Shown: positions 1-13,700 of the stretch, one piece after another
How positions within the stretch are numbered: position 1 is the stretch's first letter
Layout of the letters: each line of letters starts with the position of its first letter
Origin: Ophioderma brevispina
Taxonomy: Eukaryota > Echinodermata > Ophiuroidea > Amphilepidida > Ophiodermatidae
Length of the DNA stretch: 64,000 nucleotides
Assembly (NCBI GenBank): GCA_023653785.1
Contig: JAMKCH010011787.1
Span: 1-64,000, forward strand
Reading direction: 5' to 3'
Notes under the pieces: generated by a model
The model's database searches: none
Told to the model about the DNA's origin: nothing
What the model saw: the letters and a program-made list of their open reading frames with translations, nothing else
Program-made: the position numbers and the translations under genes

Positions 1-390
1 TCTTAACATACATTGCTAAATATTTTTGTCGAAAGCAGTAATCTTTATTTCGTTGTTTTAGGTGTATAAAACTTTTATAATTGAGTAGATTACAACGATA
101 ATCCATACTATTGTGCAATTTTCACAGTGAAATAGTTGCTCTAAATCGAAACGCGCGATATGCCAATATATATAAAAATACGGTTAGTACTCTCTATTCT
201 TTTATATTGTTGGCATATCGAGAAACTGTATTGATTACCACAATGAATACCGTGGATTATCGTTTTTAGTCTCATTGATGAACGCTAAAATGTGTCTTTA
301 CATTGCAATATTTCAGTATTAAATAGGTAGCGCATTGAAAAACAGAAGTAGACTAGCGTAATACGGCGTTGCATTGGAATAAGATCTCAT

Positions 391-543
391 CACCTCCTCC
401 TCAACTCCTCCAATCCTCCTCCTTCTCCTCTTCCAATCCTCCTCCTTCTCCTCCTCCACTCCTCCTCCTCCACTCCTCCTTCTCCTCCTCTCCTCCTCCT
501 CCACTCCTCCTTCTCCTCCTCCCCTCCTCCTCCCCATCATCAT
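391..543. repeat. CCT/CTCCTC microsatellite
   Basis: A polypyrimidine run of CTCCTCCTC-type triplets covers about 150 bp. The minus-strand frame rich in Glu, Arg and Gly is low-complexity translation, not a gene. Confidence 0.95.
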
Positions 544-1110
544 AATCGGTTATCTGTAAGATTTCATTTTTTTTTCATTTTTGATTTTCACTGACATTAT
601 GGTTTTGAAATTAATCAATGCAACTTGAACATTGTGGTGTTATTTATTTCCCATGGCTAATTAAATTTTATAATTGGAATGCTTTACTCTAGAGCATTCT
701 TGAGCTTAATTTTGGGACATTGACTACGTTGAGAATCTAAATTTTGTATTTGTAACTGTAGTCACGGTTTAGACATGTTATTACGAATAGAATAAACCAT
801 ATTATGCCGATCTCTTCAACATCCACGCAGACGCACGCGACACTCTCAACACGACACATGCACGCGCCACTGCTCAATATATATATATATATACATTAAT
901 AGGTCCAATAAGGTTGTTAAGATAGCTTGTTTGAGCATTTAAAGTAACCAGTCGCTAAATTGTAAATATTTTATACTGCAAATATACAGTCGTTTGAAAG
1001 AATATCACATTTTACAGAAGTCCTGAAAATTCCATGTAAATCCAATGGAGCATTCTAAAGCTACAGACCTCCAAGTAACCAACCCGGCACCTTTTTTCCA
1101 CGCACAAATA

Positions 1111-1388
1111 ACAATCTTGGACAAAAGTGTTGGCACACTTTTCTTACTGTACAGTAAAATCGTCCCCCTCTCCCCCGGAACAAATTTGAAATCTGAAATT
1201 GTGTTACAGTGCGCCTAACAGTACTCAACATTGATCGGTGGGGAAGGGGGAGGTTTTAGGGATTAGCAAAGGCTTCAAGGTTGATACAAAAAAAAGTTCA
1301 ATTTTGTACCTTCAAAAATGGCCGAATTATGTCAATGTAAAAGAGCTGATTTCCACAAGGTGTGCCAACTACTTTTGACAAAGATTGT
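1111..1388. mobile_element. MITE, Tc1/mariner-like inverted ends
   Basis: The left end ACAATCTTGGACAAAAGTGT (1111) is matched by the inverse of the right end (1349-1388), which reads ACAATCTTTGTCAAAAGTAG on the minus strand. Both continue TTGGCACAC. Length is about 280 bp with no coding frame. TA lies next to each end but an exact target duplication is uncertain. Confidence 0.7.
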
Positions 1389-1526
1389 AGTCTTAGGGTC
1401 AGTGGTTTTCAATAAGCCATAACAAAAGCCTCTACCTTATAGGTCTTAAAGCCTACATGAATCTACATTTATCCGTCTACCCAATCTACACATAGTTAAC
1501 TGTGGTATACATTTTGGTTTCCTCAC

Positions 1527-1761
1527 CATTCTTTCGCATTTCCTCGTAAAGGTACATTCGGCCTGTATTTTCTGTATCTTTCGTTAACTTCCATCAGTTT
1601 CATGGATTCGGCCAAATCCAGAACGCATAGATACTGTTGCCGTGACAATCCCATGGCGATTGTGTCTGTCAGGATGTCAATTACAAACATTGGCGATACG
1701 TAGTCTGGTGCGGATGTCTTGTCATAGTAGAGCCGAGCCATTGTTGTAATAGGATGAACAA
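1527..1761 (-). CDS. VPS13: VPS13 exon (RKYRPNVPL block)
   Basis: A 235-nt exon with acceptor TGTGAATAG and donor GTGAGG. It opens VVHPITTMARLYYDKTSAPD, passes through MFVIDILTDTIAMGLSRQQY and ends RYRKYRPNVPLRGNAKEW. The 'hxPIxxxAxLxh' start, the 'SRxQYxxhhxLxES' helix and 'YRKYRPxxPLxxNAKxWW' are diagnostic of VPS13. It ends in phase 2 (TG), so the second tryptophan's last base would come from an exon left of the window. In-frame coding extends upstream of the internal ATG at 1741 to the acceptor. Confidence 0.95.
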
Positions 1762-4700
1762 CTATTCACAAGACAAAAGAGAATATGGGATAGTGACTTC
1801 AGGGAAAAAAAAAAAAATTAACAACCAGCAAAAATAAACAACACCACCACAATCAATTTTAACAATGGTGAGAAATTTAAGAGGACTGCATCATTGATCT
1901 TGATTATGAATCTCACTGCGAAAATTTGATGTCTCCGGTATCTTCCCAGAAGATTTTTTCCTAGATTCCTTTAACACCCTTGTGGCCAAGTGGATCATAT
2001 CTGACCCAGAGAGGGAACATAGTATATTTCTGATCTCTCTCTCTTTTGGAATCTAGGCTGGCACATAATGCAAGTCCTTTGAAAAGCCACTGCAATTAAT
2101 AAGGATTTATAGATTGGTTGACTGCCCAGGAATTTGCTTGTCTCTGCTAAATCATTGTTAGCTGTAGTTCACAAAAGGAGAGTGTTATGCAACATTCAAC
2201 CTAGGATTATGGTATTAACTGTAAACCTAGATGCAAAAAACAGATACATGTAGGGATAGCTATACTCTAAGGTTGACTGAACTGGGCAGTAAAGGTGTTA
2301 ATCCTCAGCTACACCTAGTAAGCAGCAAAGCAATTGAAAGTAAATATTCCAATTTTCTTTTAATTGATTTTAAGCATGAGACGTTGCAGTGACATCCCTG
2401 TGAAAGTTCCGAGTGCACTAAAACAGCAAAACGAGTAAAACTGGAAAAGAATATGCAAAAGAATATTTTTCTTTCTTTCATCATAGAACATCGTCCCCCA
2501 CATTACAAAGAAGTATCATGTAAGTCATTTGCTGCAGTTTTGAGAAAGTGACAACAAAAACTGCTACAATGCTCCATCAAAAATTACTTTTCAACTATTT
2601 TCTTGTACAAGCACACATCAATGGAGGGTTCCCTTGATATTGTCGCGTATTGGCTAGCCAATCGAACTTGATCTGGCCCAGCCCAAGCTACACCCACCCG
2701 CCAAGTTTTGTGACCATATGACTCCTGGCCTCCGAGAAAAAGGGCAGACAGACAGACACACACACAGACATGGCATATTATTATACAGATACTGGTACAA
2801 GGTTTATATTGGCAAAATAGGGAACTGTATTTTCCATTGGTGTGATAGGTCCTTAGTACCTTGAGTAAATAGTGTGCCCATTTCCCCTCTAACCATGTAG
2901 TATTTGTAAAATATTCACCTATCAAGAATTGCAGTAGTTTAACTACAACTTATACCTTAGGCACTTTTATTAAGAGGGTGACAAAACATGGTAGTTACCC
3001 AAATCAAACTCTTCTCCATTGACTTGAAGAGACGTGATGGCGTCCTTCATCAGATCTTTCCAGCTGTGCCCCGATGTGTACCTGCCAACCAGCTGATGTA
3101 TATGAGGATTCCAATACACACACATGGCTGTCATGTCAGCAAGCTAAAAGGAAATATTGTCAAAAAGTGCCAGTTATGATGGTGCTGGTAGCAAAATGTT
3201 TCACCAACAAAAGTTAAAGCAATGCCCCCAATTTTCAAATTTGTGAGATATATGCACAGTTATGTTGGTAATTGACTAGTAAATTATACCTGTGAATGGT
3301 AATGTTCATGCATCATAATAAAAGAAGGATTTTGTAAAATTTGGATTCAATGATCCCTGATCCTAATTCAACAGCAGCACTGGAAATGTGAAATTTCTGT
3401 CTGTCCATTATAAAATGGCACAATTTCACAAAAATGATCCTAACTTGACTTGCGTGAATCAACGGAACAGCTAATGGATGAGCGTTGACACATACATGGC
3501 ACTGTTTTCTTGCTCTTTCATATTGGAATCATGTTTTCAGGGGCCATTGAATTATTATCAGAATCCATTATTAATCATTCTACAAAATTCCTTCTTACAT
3601 AGGAAAGTTTGAGCTTTACCATTCACCGGTATAGTTTACTAGCCAAGTACCAATGCAACTGTGCAAAAATCGCAATATATTTGAAAATTGGGGGTGCTAT
3701 TAAAAAAAAATGTCCTATTAGTGCTTTAATACAATGGACAATTAATATGCATTGATATCAAATTCATTTAGATCAGTTTAGATTTCACTTCTTATATGCC
3801 AATCTGCCTAAATTTGAAGTAGCTATAAACACACACATATGCACGTAAACAAGTGGCATTATAAATTTTCCATGAGGTGGTTCAAATGAAATGAATGGCT
3901 CAAAGAAAATGAAATAGAATGGCTCAAAGAAAGATTCTGACTCCTTGCTTGCTTCCTGTATATTTGCATCAATAAATTTGACGATTCAATTGAGTAAATC
4001 TTGGGATTCATCATCCAAATTTTGAAATGAGGTAACAGAAAAGATATTTTAGCTTCCTTAACCACAATAACAAAAATAACCCAAGGAAATGTTAATATGA
4101 AACTGATATGCAATTGTAACAACAAATATCCACGGATTTGGAATTGCAGAATGAACAATTTCAAATGATATCTGATGAGACACCTTTTACGTCATCAGGT
4201 TACAGATGTGGATTTTACTGGGTTATATCAGCTTCAATAGTCCAGTTACTTTTAAATTGTAGGTAATTTGAGATCAAAGTCACAACATATGAGCTGTCCG
4301 AATAGATAAATCTTACTATATTGTTATTGCCTTCTATATTTATCCATCTGAAACATTTCAATTGTTTAAAGTATATGGCAAAGAGAAAGAAATTGGATAT
4401 TTCGGGAATATGTCTCTGCTACCAGACTGAATAATAATAATATGGCATATTTGGCCTAGTAAGCATTATTGACTATAAAAATTGCCAATTTGGGTCACTT
4501 TACTGAGCCTCAAGCAGCTCATAGTAGATGCTTCAAAAACAGTAACAAAGGTGATTTCAAACTTCCACTGATTCAGTTGATCTACATTCACAAAAGATTT
4601 TCCCCCTCTTTGAGGTGGTTGTTTTAAATTAATGCTGTACCCAGAGGAATTTTTCCTTATGACGCAATTTGGAGTGAAATTCTGAGAGGTCAAGGTACAA

Positions 4701-7700
4701 GCTTTGATTTATTTACTTTTTTTTAACAAAAAAAATTAAATTGAAGAATCTGGTCATTTTTAAGCCCAACAAGAATTGGATATGGGGTGATATTGCTTAT
4801 TTTTATTATTATTAATATTGCTCAGTAAAGTGCCCAAATATGGATATTTGGAGCATTTTGGAAACTTAACAAAATGCCCCTCAAGCACAATTATGTTTTT
4901 TGCCAAAATAATTAAAACAAAAAGACAAAACTCCAGATCAACCAACAACTTTCCTGTGGCGTCTGTGAGGCCAAAGAAAATTTATGGAGGTGTGTTAAAA
5001 TCCACTCCAACATGATGAAATGCAAAACATATTAATGTTACATGCAGTTTTCTGGCCATACATATAGGTGTTGGAATTTCTATCAAACAAGCATTAACAT
5101 TCTTGTTGCTATGCACACAATTGTCTCCTTGGGCTGAGGATTTATTGGAGCAAAAGATAATTGACCAGATGACCTTCCTGATGCCAATCCACAGTTTTCA
5201 GCAATGGGCTTACCCTTTGGGCAACCACACCCATCATGCAAGGCAGCATGTGCTGGATGGCTATCATTAGCTCTCCAGAGCTGACGCCCTTGTAGGCAGA
5301 TCTTCTTTTTCATTCTACCAGGGTAACCAGCTACCCTCCTCATTGGATTTCCTTAGAAACCTGATAGGGGGTGACGGATTAGCCACCTTAACTCCTCGGT
5401 CCTGGGACAGGTAGTACTGGTTACCAGAATACCAGTAGCAGCCCTCAAAGGAAACCTGACCTGACTAGCTCATATTTATAAGCTGAAAAGCTGCAAAGAT
5501 ACTTCTGATTTCCCTTAGTTTACCTACCTTTCTCAAAATCGTGGCCTCGCTGTCTATTTGTAAAGGCTCCCATCTTTCATCTGTAGACTACAAAGTAATA
5601 AAACAAAATACAAACCACATGAATAAGCATGTCTGGGGCTTAGTACACTAGAAACAGTACTCCCGGGAAAACTTGGGTAAATAGCTATGGGGGAAAAACA
5701 CAGCAAGTCAGTCCAGGAAACTATTTCATCTCGGACAAAGATAGACAAAGCCCTATAACATATTGTTGTTTACACGATTGGCATTTTGAAAGGGTTGATA
5801 ACAATTGGCAAGAAAAAATGTCAATAATTTCCAAATTATGGTGGTTAACCAACCAAGAGATCACTGCAATCTTAAATAGGGAACTAGTTTTATTAGGGTG
5901 AACCCTTTATGTAATCTAATTATGAAATACAACCATCTGCTTAAAGATGCTTTGAACTTAAACTTGTTTAAACTTTGCTTTTGATTTAATTTTTACCTTT
6001 ATTTTCTAAGCGTGATCATTGCAAATGTCATGTTTTTTTACCATTCTTAATCCTCAAATTTTGCAATCCACATCCACTTACCTAAAGCAATTTTGTTTTG
6101 TTTTTCTTTGTTTCTTAATAATAATAATTTTTTTTTTAAAATAATTTGTATTTTTAACGCGCGACATATCCACTTAAACGTGATCAAGGCGCTGTGCGGC
6201 TGCCATGAAAGGCGCTCAGCACATCAGAGAAACCATAATACCAGAACAGATTTATGCCAAGAAGCTCGATTTTAGAAGCAGGAGGAAACCGGAGTACCCG
6301 GAGAAAACCTGCGGGAACGAGTATGGATCGAGAAACCAAATTCACATAAAGCCACCGAGAACGAGCCCCTGTCGGGAATCGAACCCGAGACCTCATTGGT
6401 GAAAGGCGAGGGAAGATATGCTGCGCCAACCTGTCTTAAATTTTATCTGATGTGTTCCCCTAATTGCTGTATGTGTGCCTAACCCTATGTGCAGATTTGA
6501 TCTACCCTGGTAAAATTTCAATATTTTTTATCTTCTGTCTGGACAGAAATTACAAAACAGTGGCCTATGGACAGAAGCATAACAGGCAAAATGATATAAG
6601 GGCACACTCCCTCCAACCCCAAGTGCCCTGACCCAGCTCAACCTACCACAAAAAAAAAACAAAAGGGAGGAATGGAATAAGAGGGAACGAACAAGGGGAA
6701 GGAGAAAGGGAAGGAACAAGGGAAAGGAGCAAGGGTAGGAGAAATGAAAGGTATAACTCTAATTTTTAATTATTGCACCCAAGACACTGATCTCACTTTA
6801 ACTAGCCCTCCAGTTTTTTCAATGTGTTGATGAAAAAATGTGGTCAACCAGCTTGCTTTGTTCGCTAGGATTTTTTTAAAAGGCCTACATGTGCACCAGG
6901 CCAAATGGTTCACTCCTGAAAAATGATGGCTTGCCACCCCTACCTCAACACCGACCCCTGTTACGCCCCACTGTGATACAAACATTTGAACATAATAGTG
7001 CACCAAATCAACTGAAATTTTAGAACTAATTTTTTTCAAGGACATCCATTGAACTAAAAAAATTGCTATGATCACAAAATACAACTTTAATAACAAGACA
7101 TGCATTACATATATTTGTGGCTTCACCCATCAGTTGGTCAGTTTCTTTAATGACAGATAGACCTATCAGCCTTCTAAAAGAGCTCAATATATTTATAGGG
7201 CTTCATCCTGATGTCTCCCTTGTTGTACAACAAGAAATCAACAGTAAATATGACAAGGGGAACACAACACCTTAAAGCATCACCATAAGAACTTCACTTA
7301 CCAGAAATAGAAGACTGATTGCAAGATTAATATACTTCTGATGTTTTCATAACAGGACATTTGAGACTTTACTCTGCTTACTGAGGAGATTCAAGTTTGC
7401 TTAATTTGAACCTTATAAGGCAAAATAGTGTGTAATTTGTAGAATTCATGAAAAGGCACCTTTGTTTTTTCATGGAAACAAGGAATATTGTATATTAAAA
7501 GCACTTGTTTTAAATCGGAATTGCAGGTACTCAAATCAGATCATGGCAGAGTAGAAAAATTTCATAGTGAAAGCAAGGTGTTGTCATTGTTTGTTGTCAA
7601 GCAGGCCACACCTATAGGATTTAAAATAGTCGGATACCCTATTACACTCGCTGCTTTATTTGTCAATGATAGCTCTTGAAGTGGGCACTTTATTTTTATG

Positions 7701-10700
7701 CCTTAAACTTAGGAAAATTAGCCATCCCTGATTATGGTGCTGCATTAAATAAGGGAAGTTAGTTAGGGGCATATTCACTTATAATCAGAAATTTCTGAAA
7801 ACGATCCGGCAGGCCCAGTGGCCAAACACTGCGCGCAACACTGAAAATTTATCGGGAACATCCAAACAAAAGGGCTACGGAAGGACTTTGTTAAAGAGGG
7901 TATACACCCTACAAAACAGTGAGGTATGTTTTATGCGAAAGAAATCATCCAAAATCCAGAAATCTTTTTGAAAATTGATTTTTTTTTTCTTTACATTTCC
8001 AGTGGGAGAGCGTGGGCCTAGCGGTTAGGAGTGCTGCCTGTGGCGCAAATTACCAAAAATCCCGGGTTCGAAAATCCCCGTGGGGTCAATTGCTGGGCAT
8101 TTACTCGGGCTCAATTCTGGATTTGATCGGTATACAAGTATTGATAAATACAGAATACCGCTCTCCTCATGGTTCACGGGAAATGGGCAAATGAATCGTG
8201 AAAGCATCCCGTCCTTCGGATGGGACGTTAAGCCGTCGGCCGTCCCGTATACAGAGCAGTCAAAACTGATACGTATATCACAGTCAGGGTCGAATAAGAG
8301 TAGGGTGTAAACCCCAATCCACTAAAAGTCTCAAAAGCGGGCCATGTTAGGAGCGTCCGTATCATGGATACACACGGCCCCGGATCAGCATACTCAGTTG
8401 AATAAATCCTGACATCACCACAAGCCATTACCAATGACTTGTGGACACGATAAGAAGAAGAAGAATTTCCAGATTTTTTTTATTATTATGGCCAAAATTC
8501 TGGAAGTCTTACACCCCTGATTAATTGAAAGGGACACATTACACTATGCACTCGTAGGTACTTGATGTCACCAGTGCAGTTTGTGAATTGGTAGGTCACA
8601 GTTGCACAAAGTACAGGAGCAGGGAGTACTGCTCCCAGGAAATAATGAGCAGAATTGGGGTACTTATACCGAGGATAAAAATTAGCGAGGTAAAAAGGGC
8701 GACAAATAAGATGAAGAGGAAAAAAATGCAACTTTGGGTTATGACCTGTGTTTGGCTAGTTCCATAAGTATACTACCTAGTATTTGTTTTATTGCCCTCC
8801 TCCAGCTCAAACCTTGCTCCTGGGGGAAAAATTGTGCAACTCTGTGGCAGGTCGGTTGTGGTTTTGTTTGCTGCATATCACAACTTTCTAAAATAAATTG
8901 GCCATAAAAGATCTAAACAATGACCAATATGGTGTAAAAATTAAAACCAGCATTTCCCAATTTTAAGGATAAGTTATGTTTTGACAAATACCTAATGTGC
9001 AGGTAAGATACAGGATGCAGTCTCCACATAACCTATCTGACAGTCCAAAATTCTCAAGACTTTGGAATATTGAAGGCATTTCTTACCAATATGACAAACC
9101 ATTGGTTTAAAGGTGCAACGAGAGATTTCACATATCAGGTGTCCCTAAAAGAATCGAAAGTACTGATTTTTGCCCTGATGTAAAGCTTTCCATCAAAAAT
9201 ATCCCCATCTGAAAGGATTACGCTGAGAAATGTTTCTTTGGTACAAACATTGTGAGATTTCTAATTTCGTATAGGAGCAAATACAAAATTCAGCCTATGT
9301 TTTACATTGAAATATAAGCAAATCAAAATCGCCTTTTTCTCTCTTAAGACATTTCTGTACCGAAATACAAGGTAAGAAATCTATTGTGTGTCTAATCTAT
9401 CTGAAATTACTACATGTATTATGGCACAATATTTGATTGCCTCAAAATCTCTCGTTGCACCTTTAATTTCTTTGTACGTTTAACATTTTAATCATGTCAT
9501 AATCATTAAAAATGTTAAAATCATAGAAAATAATAACAACATCTGTTGTCTAGAACCAATTTGCCTTTCAGAAAGGGAATATAGGGTCATAACCTTTTAC
9601 AATAACAAATAAATATTAAAATTCATTGTAGATTTGTGAGCTGTTACAGTATCACAGTAATGATGTGATATTTCAGCTCATGTAACATTATAACTCCACT
9701 TATTCTCTATTTTCCACTATTTTAATCTAATTCTACAGCATTGAAAATCAAGGAGAAGGTAATTAGTATGTGAAATAGTCAAATACAGCAACACTAAATT
9801 CTCTTCACCCTAAGCACAGACACGGTATTAGTAATAGGAATCAAACCACACGACATTGCACAGGGGAGGCTACCAAGGGTAAAAACTCTCAAGATCAAGA
9901 AACGTTTTGAGAAGTGAAATAAAAGAATGTAGAGTGGGGAAGAAAAGTAGAGAGTTAGGTTCAGTAAAAAGAAATTGTGAGAATTAGTCATTCCTGTTAT
10001 TACCTTAGGTGTTGTTTTCTATTAAATGTAAGCATATAGGAATAGTAGAGAGAAGACAAAAGTGTTAAGTCAAGATTTCAATGGTTACCTTGAGTAACTG
10101 ATGGAAATTAGCATTCAGCCCTGGAGTTAATGATAGAGTTGGGAATTAAGCACTTTTGCATGCTTCTATTCCATTTCACATGCTTTTATTCCAATTGTCT
10201 ATAACTGTAACCCAGGGAAATGTGGTGAGGACTTAATGGCTGGTATTCTGAAAGGGGAGTCTAACTTTAGACCTGGGTTTAAACCAGGGTTAGTCCTACA
10301 GGAGTGGACCTTTTTTCCTTCGAACATACTCTAAGATGTGGGACAACAGGTGAGAACATTCCTCATGAATGGGGCCGTTCCGGCCCATCCATGAGGAATT
10401 TTCTCACCCATTACATTTAACTTTCACAGTATTTTGAAAGGAAAAAGGTCCACTCTTGTAGGACTAACCCTGGTTTAAACCCAGGTCTAAAGTTAGACTC
10501 CCTTACAGAATACCAGCCATTGTTTGTGCTTTTCACAATTACCTCCAAAACCTCAAATTTAAAAATCTACAAAAAAAATATTGCCGAACCATAGCGTTTA
10601 ATACATAGCTTTTGGAAACTGTGGATTATGGCGTATAGAAAAAAGATAGCAATTTGAGTGTGCAGTTTCCAGAAATTTGTCGAAAGTGGCAGAAAATAAC

Positions 10701-13700
10701 TATGGATGACTTCCAAAGTGCAAACAATTATTGAAATTATCGCAAGAGTCACTTTTCATTTTCTGATTAGAAAAGCTTAAGGCATCCCCCAAAAATGTAC
10801 AGATAACTCACAGAAATTTCTTGACATTTACTGAGATTGGCTTATAAATTCCCAGAGATGCAAAATTTGATGGCAGAAGCAATAATTCAAATGCAAAGCC
10901 ATATTCTCTACTGTGCTAATATTGATAGTTAACTGTTAAAACAGCAGTTTTTGTCATTAACTTGGGAAAAATATGGATTTGAAGGTTGAAATTTCAGGAC
11001 GACAATGGGAAAAATATGGCCTTTCATTTGATCCAAAAATTGATACTACTCCGAGGGGGTCCCGAAGACGATCGGAACAAGCACCTTTAAACAGCACACA
11101 CCAAATTAAAGGTGTGAATCTCACATTAAGTTCACTGACAACAAGCACCCGTTTGCCATATCTTTGTTAACCATTGTTCATAATTTTATCATGGGGAAAA
11201 GGACAAACTTAAAACAAATATTCACCCTTTTGCCAAGTTTAATTTGCCAATCTTCTGGTAAAAGAGAGTATCCTTCTTTCAATTTCTTGAAGATTACATT
11301 CTTTTTTCATGTGAAAGTCATGAAAAAAAAGTTCACATAAACTATGGCACAAGAAATATTGAAAATGAGATATTCCCATTTGATCTGGTACACTTGGGCA
11401 CACAGTGTGCAAAATTATTTGAACATCTCTATGATCACTTTTTAACTCTATCAATTCTCACAAAATACTAATATCTTATGTAGGATATTTTCTGCATAGC
11501 TTGTTCAACCTTGTGGAACCTGACCTTTACAGATTACCATACATATTGTAACACAGAAACTACTCCAGCCCATAGGTGTTTGCTTGCATCATATCAGTAC
11601 TGCCTTCAGAATACTAAATATGTCACTGTCACACATTGGACACATCACTGCCTGTGCTCTTACTTTTTAAAAAATAACCATAAAGAGACAAACAAGGGGA
11701 TGTCTGCTTGTGATGGAGTGAACGATTACCAACATAAAAATGATGGGTCAATTTCTCTGAGCTGAAGCTTTAGGGGACCAAGTGGTATTGACTCAGAAAT
11801 CTTGTTTTTAGTTTTTACTTTGTCAGGGGTGTGATTTAGTTTTGTGGAAAAATCATGAATTTGGTAAAAAAATCCTGAAAGACGGCATAAAATTGACCTT
11901 AAATGCTTAGAATCGGGCTGAAATTAAATAAGTTGCAGAAATTTTGTAACTAAAAATCCTGAAATCAGGAAACATCCTGAAGAATCATACCCCTGCTTTG
12001 TTTCTCATTTATTGATTTATGGTCTAAAGGAAGTACTTTATGTTTTAGACTGTAAACCATAATTTACACCAAATAAATGGTAAAATATCAATTGCAATTT
12101 TTTCACTTCCTGGATCAAATTAACAGTTACTTCCACATATTCACCGTTTGCCAAGAGCGAGCACAGCGTCTGTCTTTGAACTAGTAACACAACTTTCAAT
12201 TACACAGTTACAGCAAAAATGTGATTCCAGTATATATTAAAAATGTCAAAAACAAACAAAATGCTCTAAGAGATATAAGAGATATGTAAGAGATGAAAGC
12301 AAATTACCTCTGCTGCTAATCTCTGTAGTGTAAAACCAAATGCAAATGGTTTACCAGGGTGAGTAGTTGAATCTTCATACCTGAAATGCACATTGCTAAC
12401 ACGAATCTGAAATCAACAAACAAGTAAATAAAAATCATATTTATTTAACAAAAATAGAACAGTGTGATATTTAAATTGACAATGACAACTGCAGCTTAAC
12501 AAATTGACTTCTACTGCCTTTCCCTCTGCCTATCTTCTCCCCTCTCCCTCTCTCACTTTTTCTCTCCTGCAAATCAGGAAAAATACTTTTCAAAAGCATA
12601 TGTTTTGGTTGACAGATTAAAGCACTATTTAGAATGCGATTTAATGCATTTAATCGAATCTTGGGTGCAATTCGAACCAGGGACCCCTGGCGCCCCAGTC
12701 CCACGACCAGGGATGGCAAGCCACGAGGGTGTCCCTGGCCCGGCCAGTGATTTTTGTGCCATAGGTGTTCATACAATGACATCATCGCATGATTTGGGCC
12801 ATAGTGCATTATCTAACCTCAGCACAGTGAGTTTTTGGGCGTGTTAGGGTTAAGTTCACTGGGCGGCCTTAGGTGCTTAGATCAGAGGATGGATACTTGA
12901 CAAGTGTGACTAACCTGCTGCCAATGCATTTTATAATACTCACCTGTACATTGTTAATGATAGTAGCTGTTAATCTCTCAGAGAATGACAAACTTTCTTC
13001 TTCTTCAACTTGACCTGAGTGTGAAACAAAAAAACGTAATGTAATAGTGATAAATTATAACTCTTAACTCACACCTGCTGGAGAGGAACTAGAGTATGGA
13101 AGTATTGGAAAGCTTTTACATGTCTTGGCAAGTTTATGCTGCTAGTCCAATTATCCAAGTAACTCAAAAGTGCTCCTCGTATTGTACCTTCACTTCATTT
13201 AGGTGCAGTGTTGTATCATATATATAGGTGCCTACAAAATGTTACATTTTAGCAAATAGTAACACTTCTGTATATAAAAGAGAACATGGCACTGTTTTCC
13301 ATACAGGGCACCCTCAATTTTGTCGTCAAAAACTGAGTTTTTTTTTGGCATGTTTGTATTGCTTTGGACATGTGCAACCCGCACCTGAATGAATAATCCA
13401 CAACAGTTTCAGACCACTGACTTTCACAACTTTAAAACTAAGACTCCCTACCAAGTTTGAATTTCATTGGCCTCTCAGTTTAGATGGTAGGGTGAATTAA
13501 TGAAACTTCTACTGCCCAGACAGCTGACCAACCAACTACCTTTCTCACACTATTAACAATATCCCCCTTACCCAATATCTTGGTGTGGTAGGGCAAAAAT
13601 GTTTACCCTCTTCCGTGACACCCTGTATTCTATTTTCAGGGCAACTACCTGCTAATTGCCAACATATATCCTTAACATATATACATCCTCATACCAAGGT

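Noticed and set aside
8003..8080. A functional tRNA gene at the SINE head
   Set aside because: A and B boxes are present but the stems do not pair as a cloverleaf and the sequence continues into a SINE body with tail and target duplication.
8012..8434. Several frames of 60-76 codons on both strands
   Set aside because: All fall within the tRNA-derived SINE.
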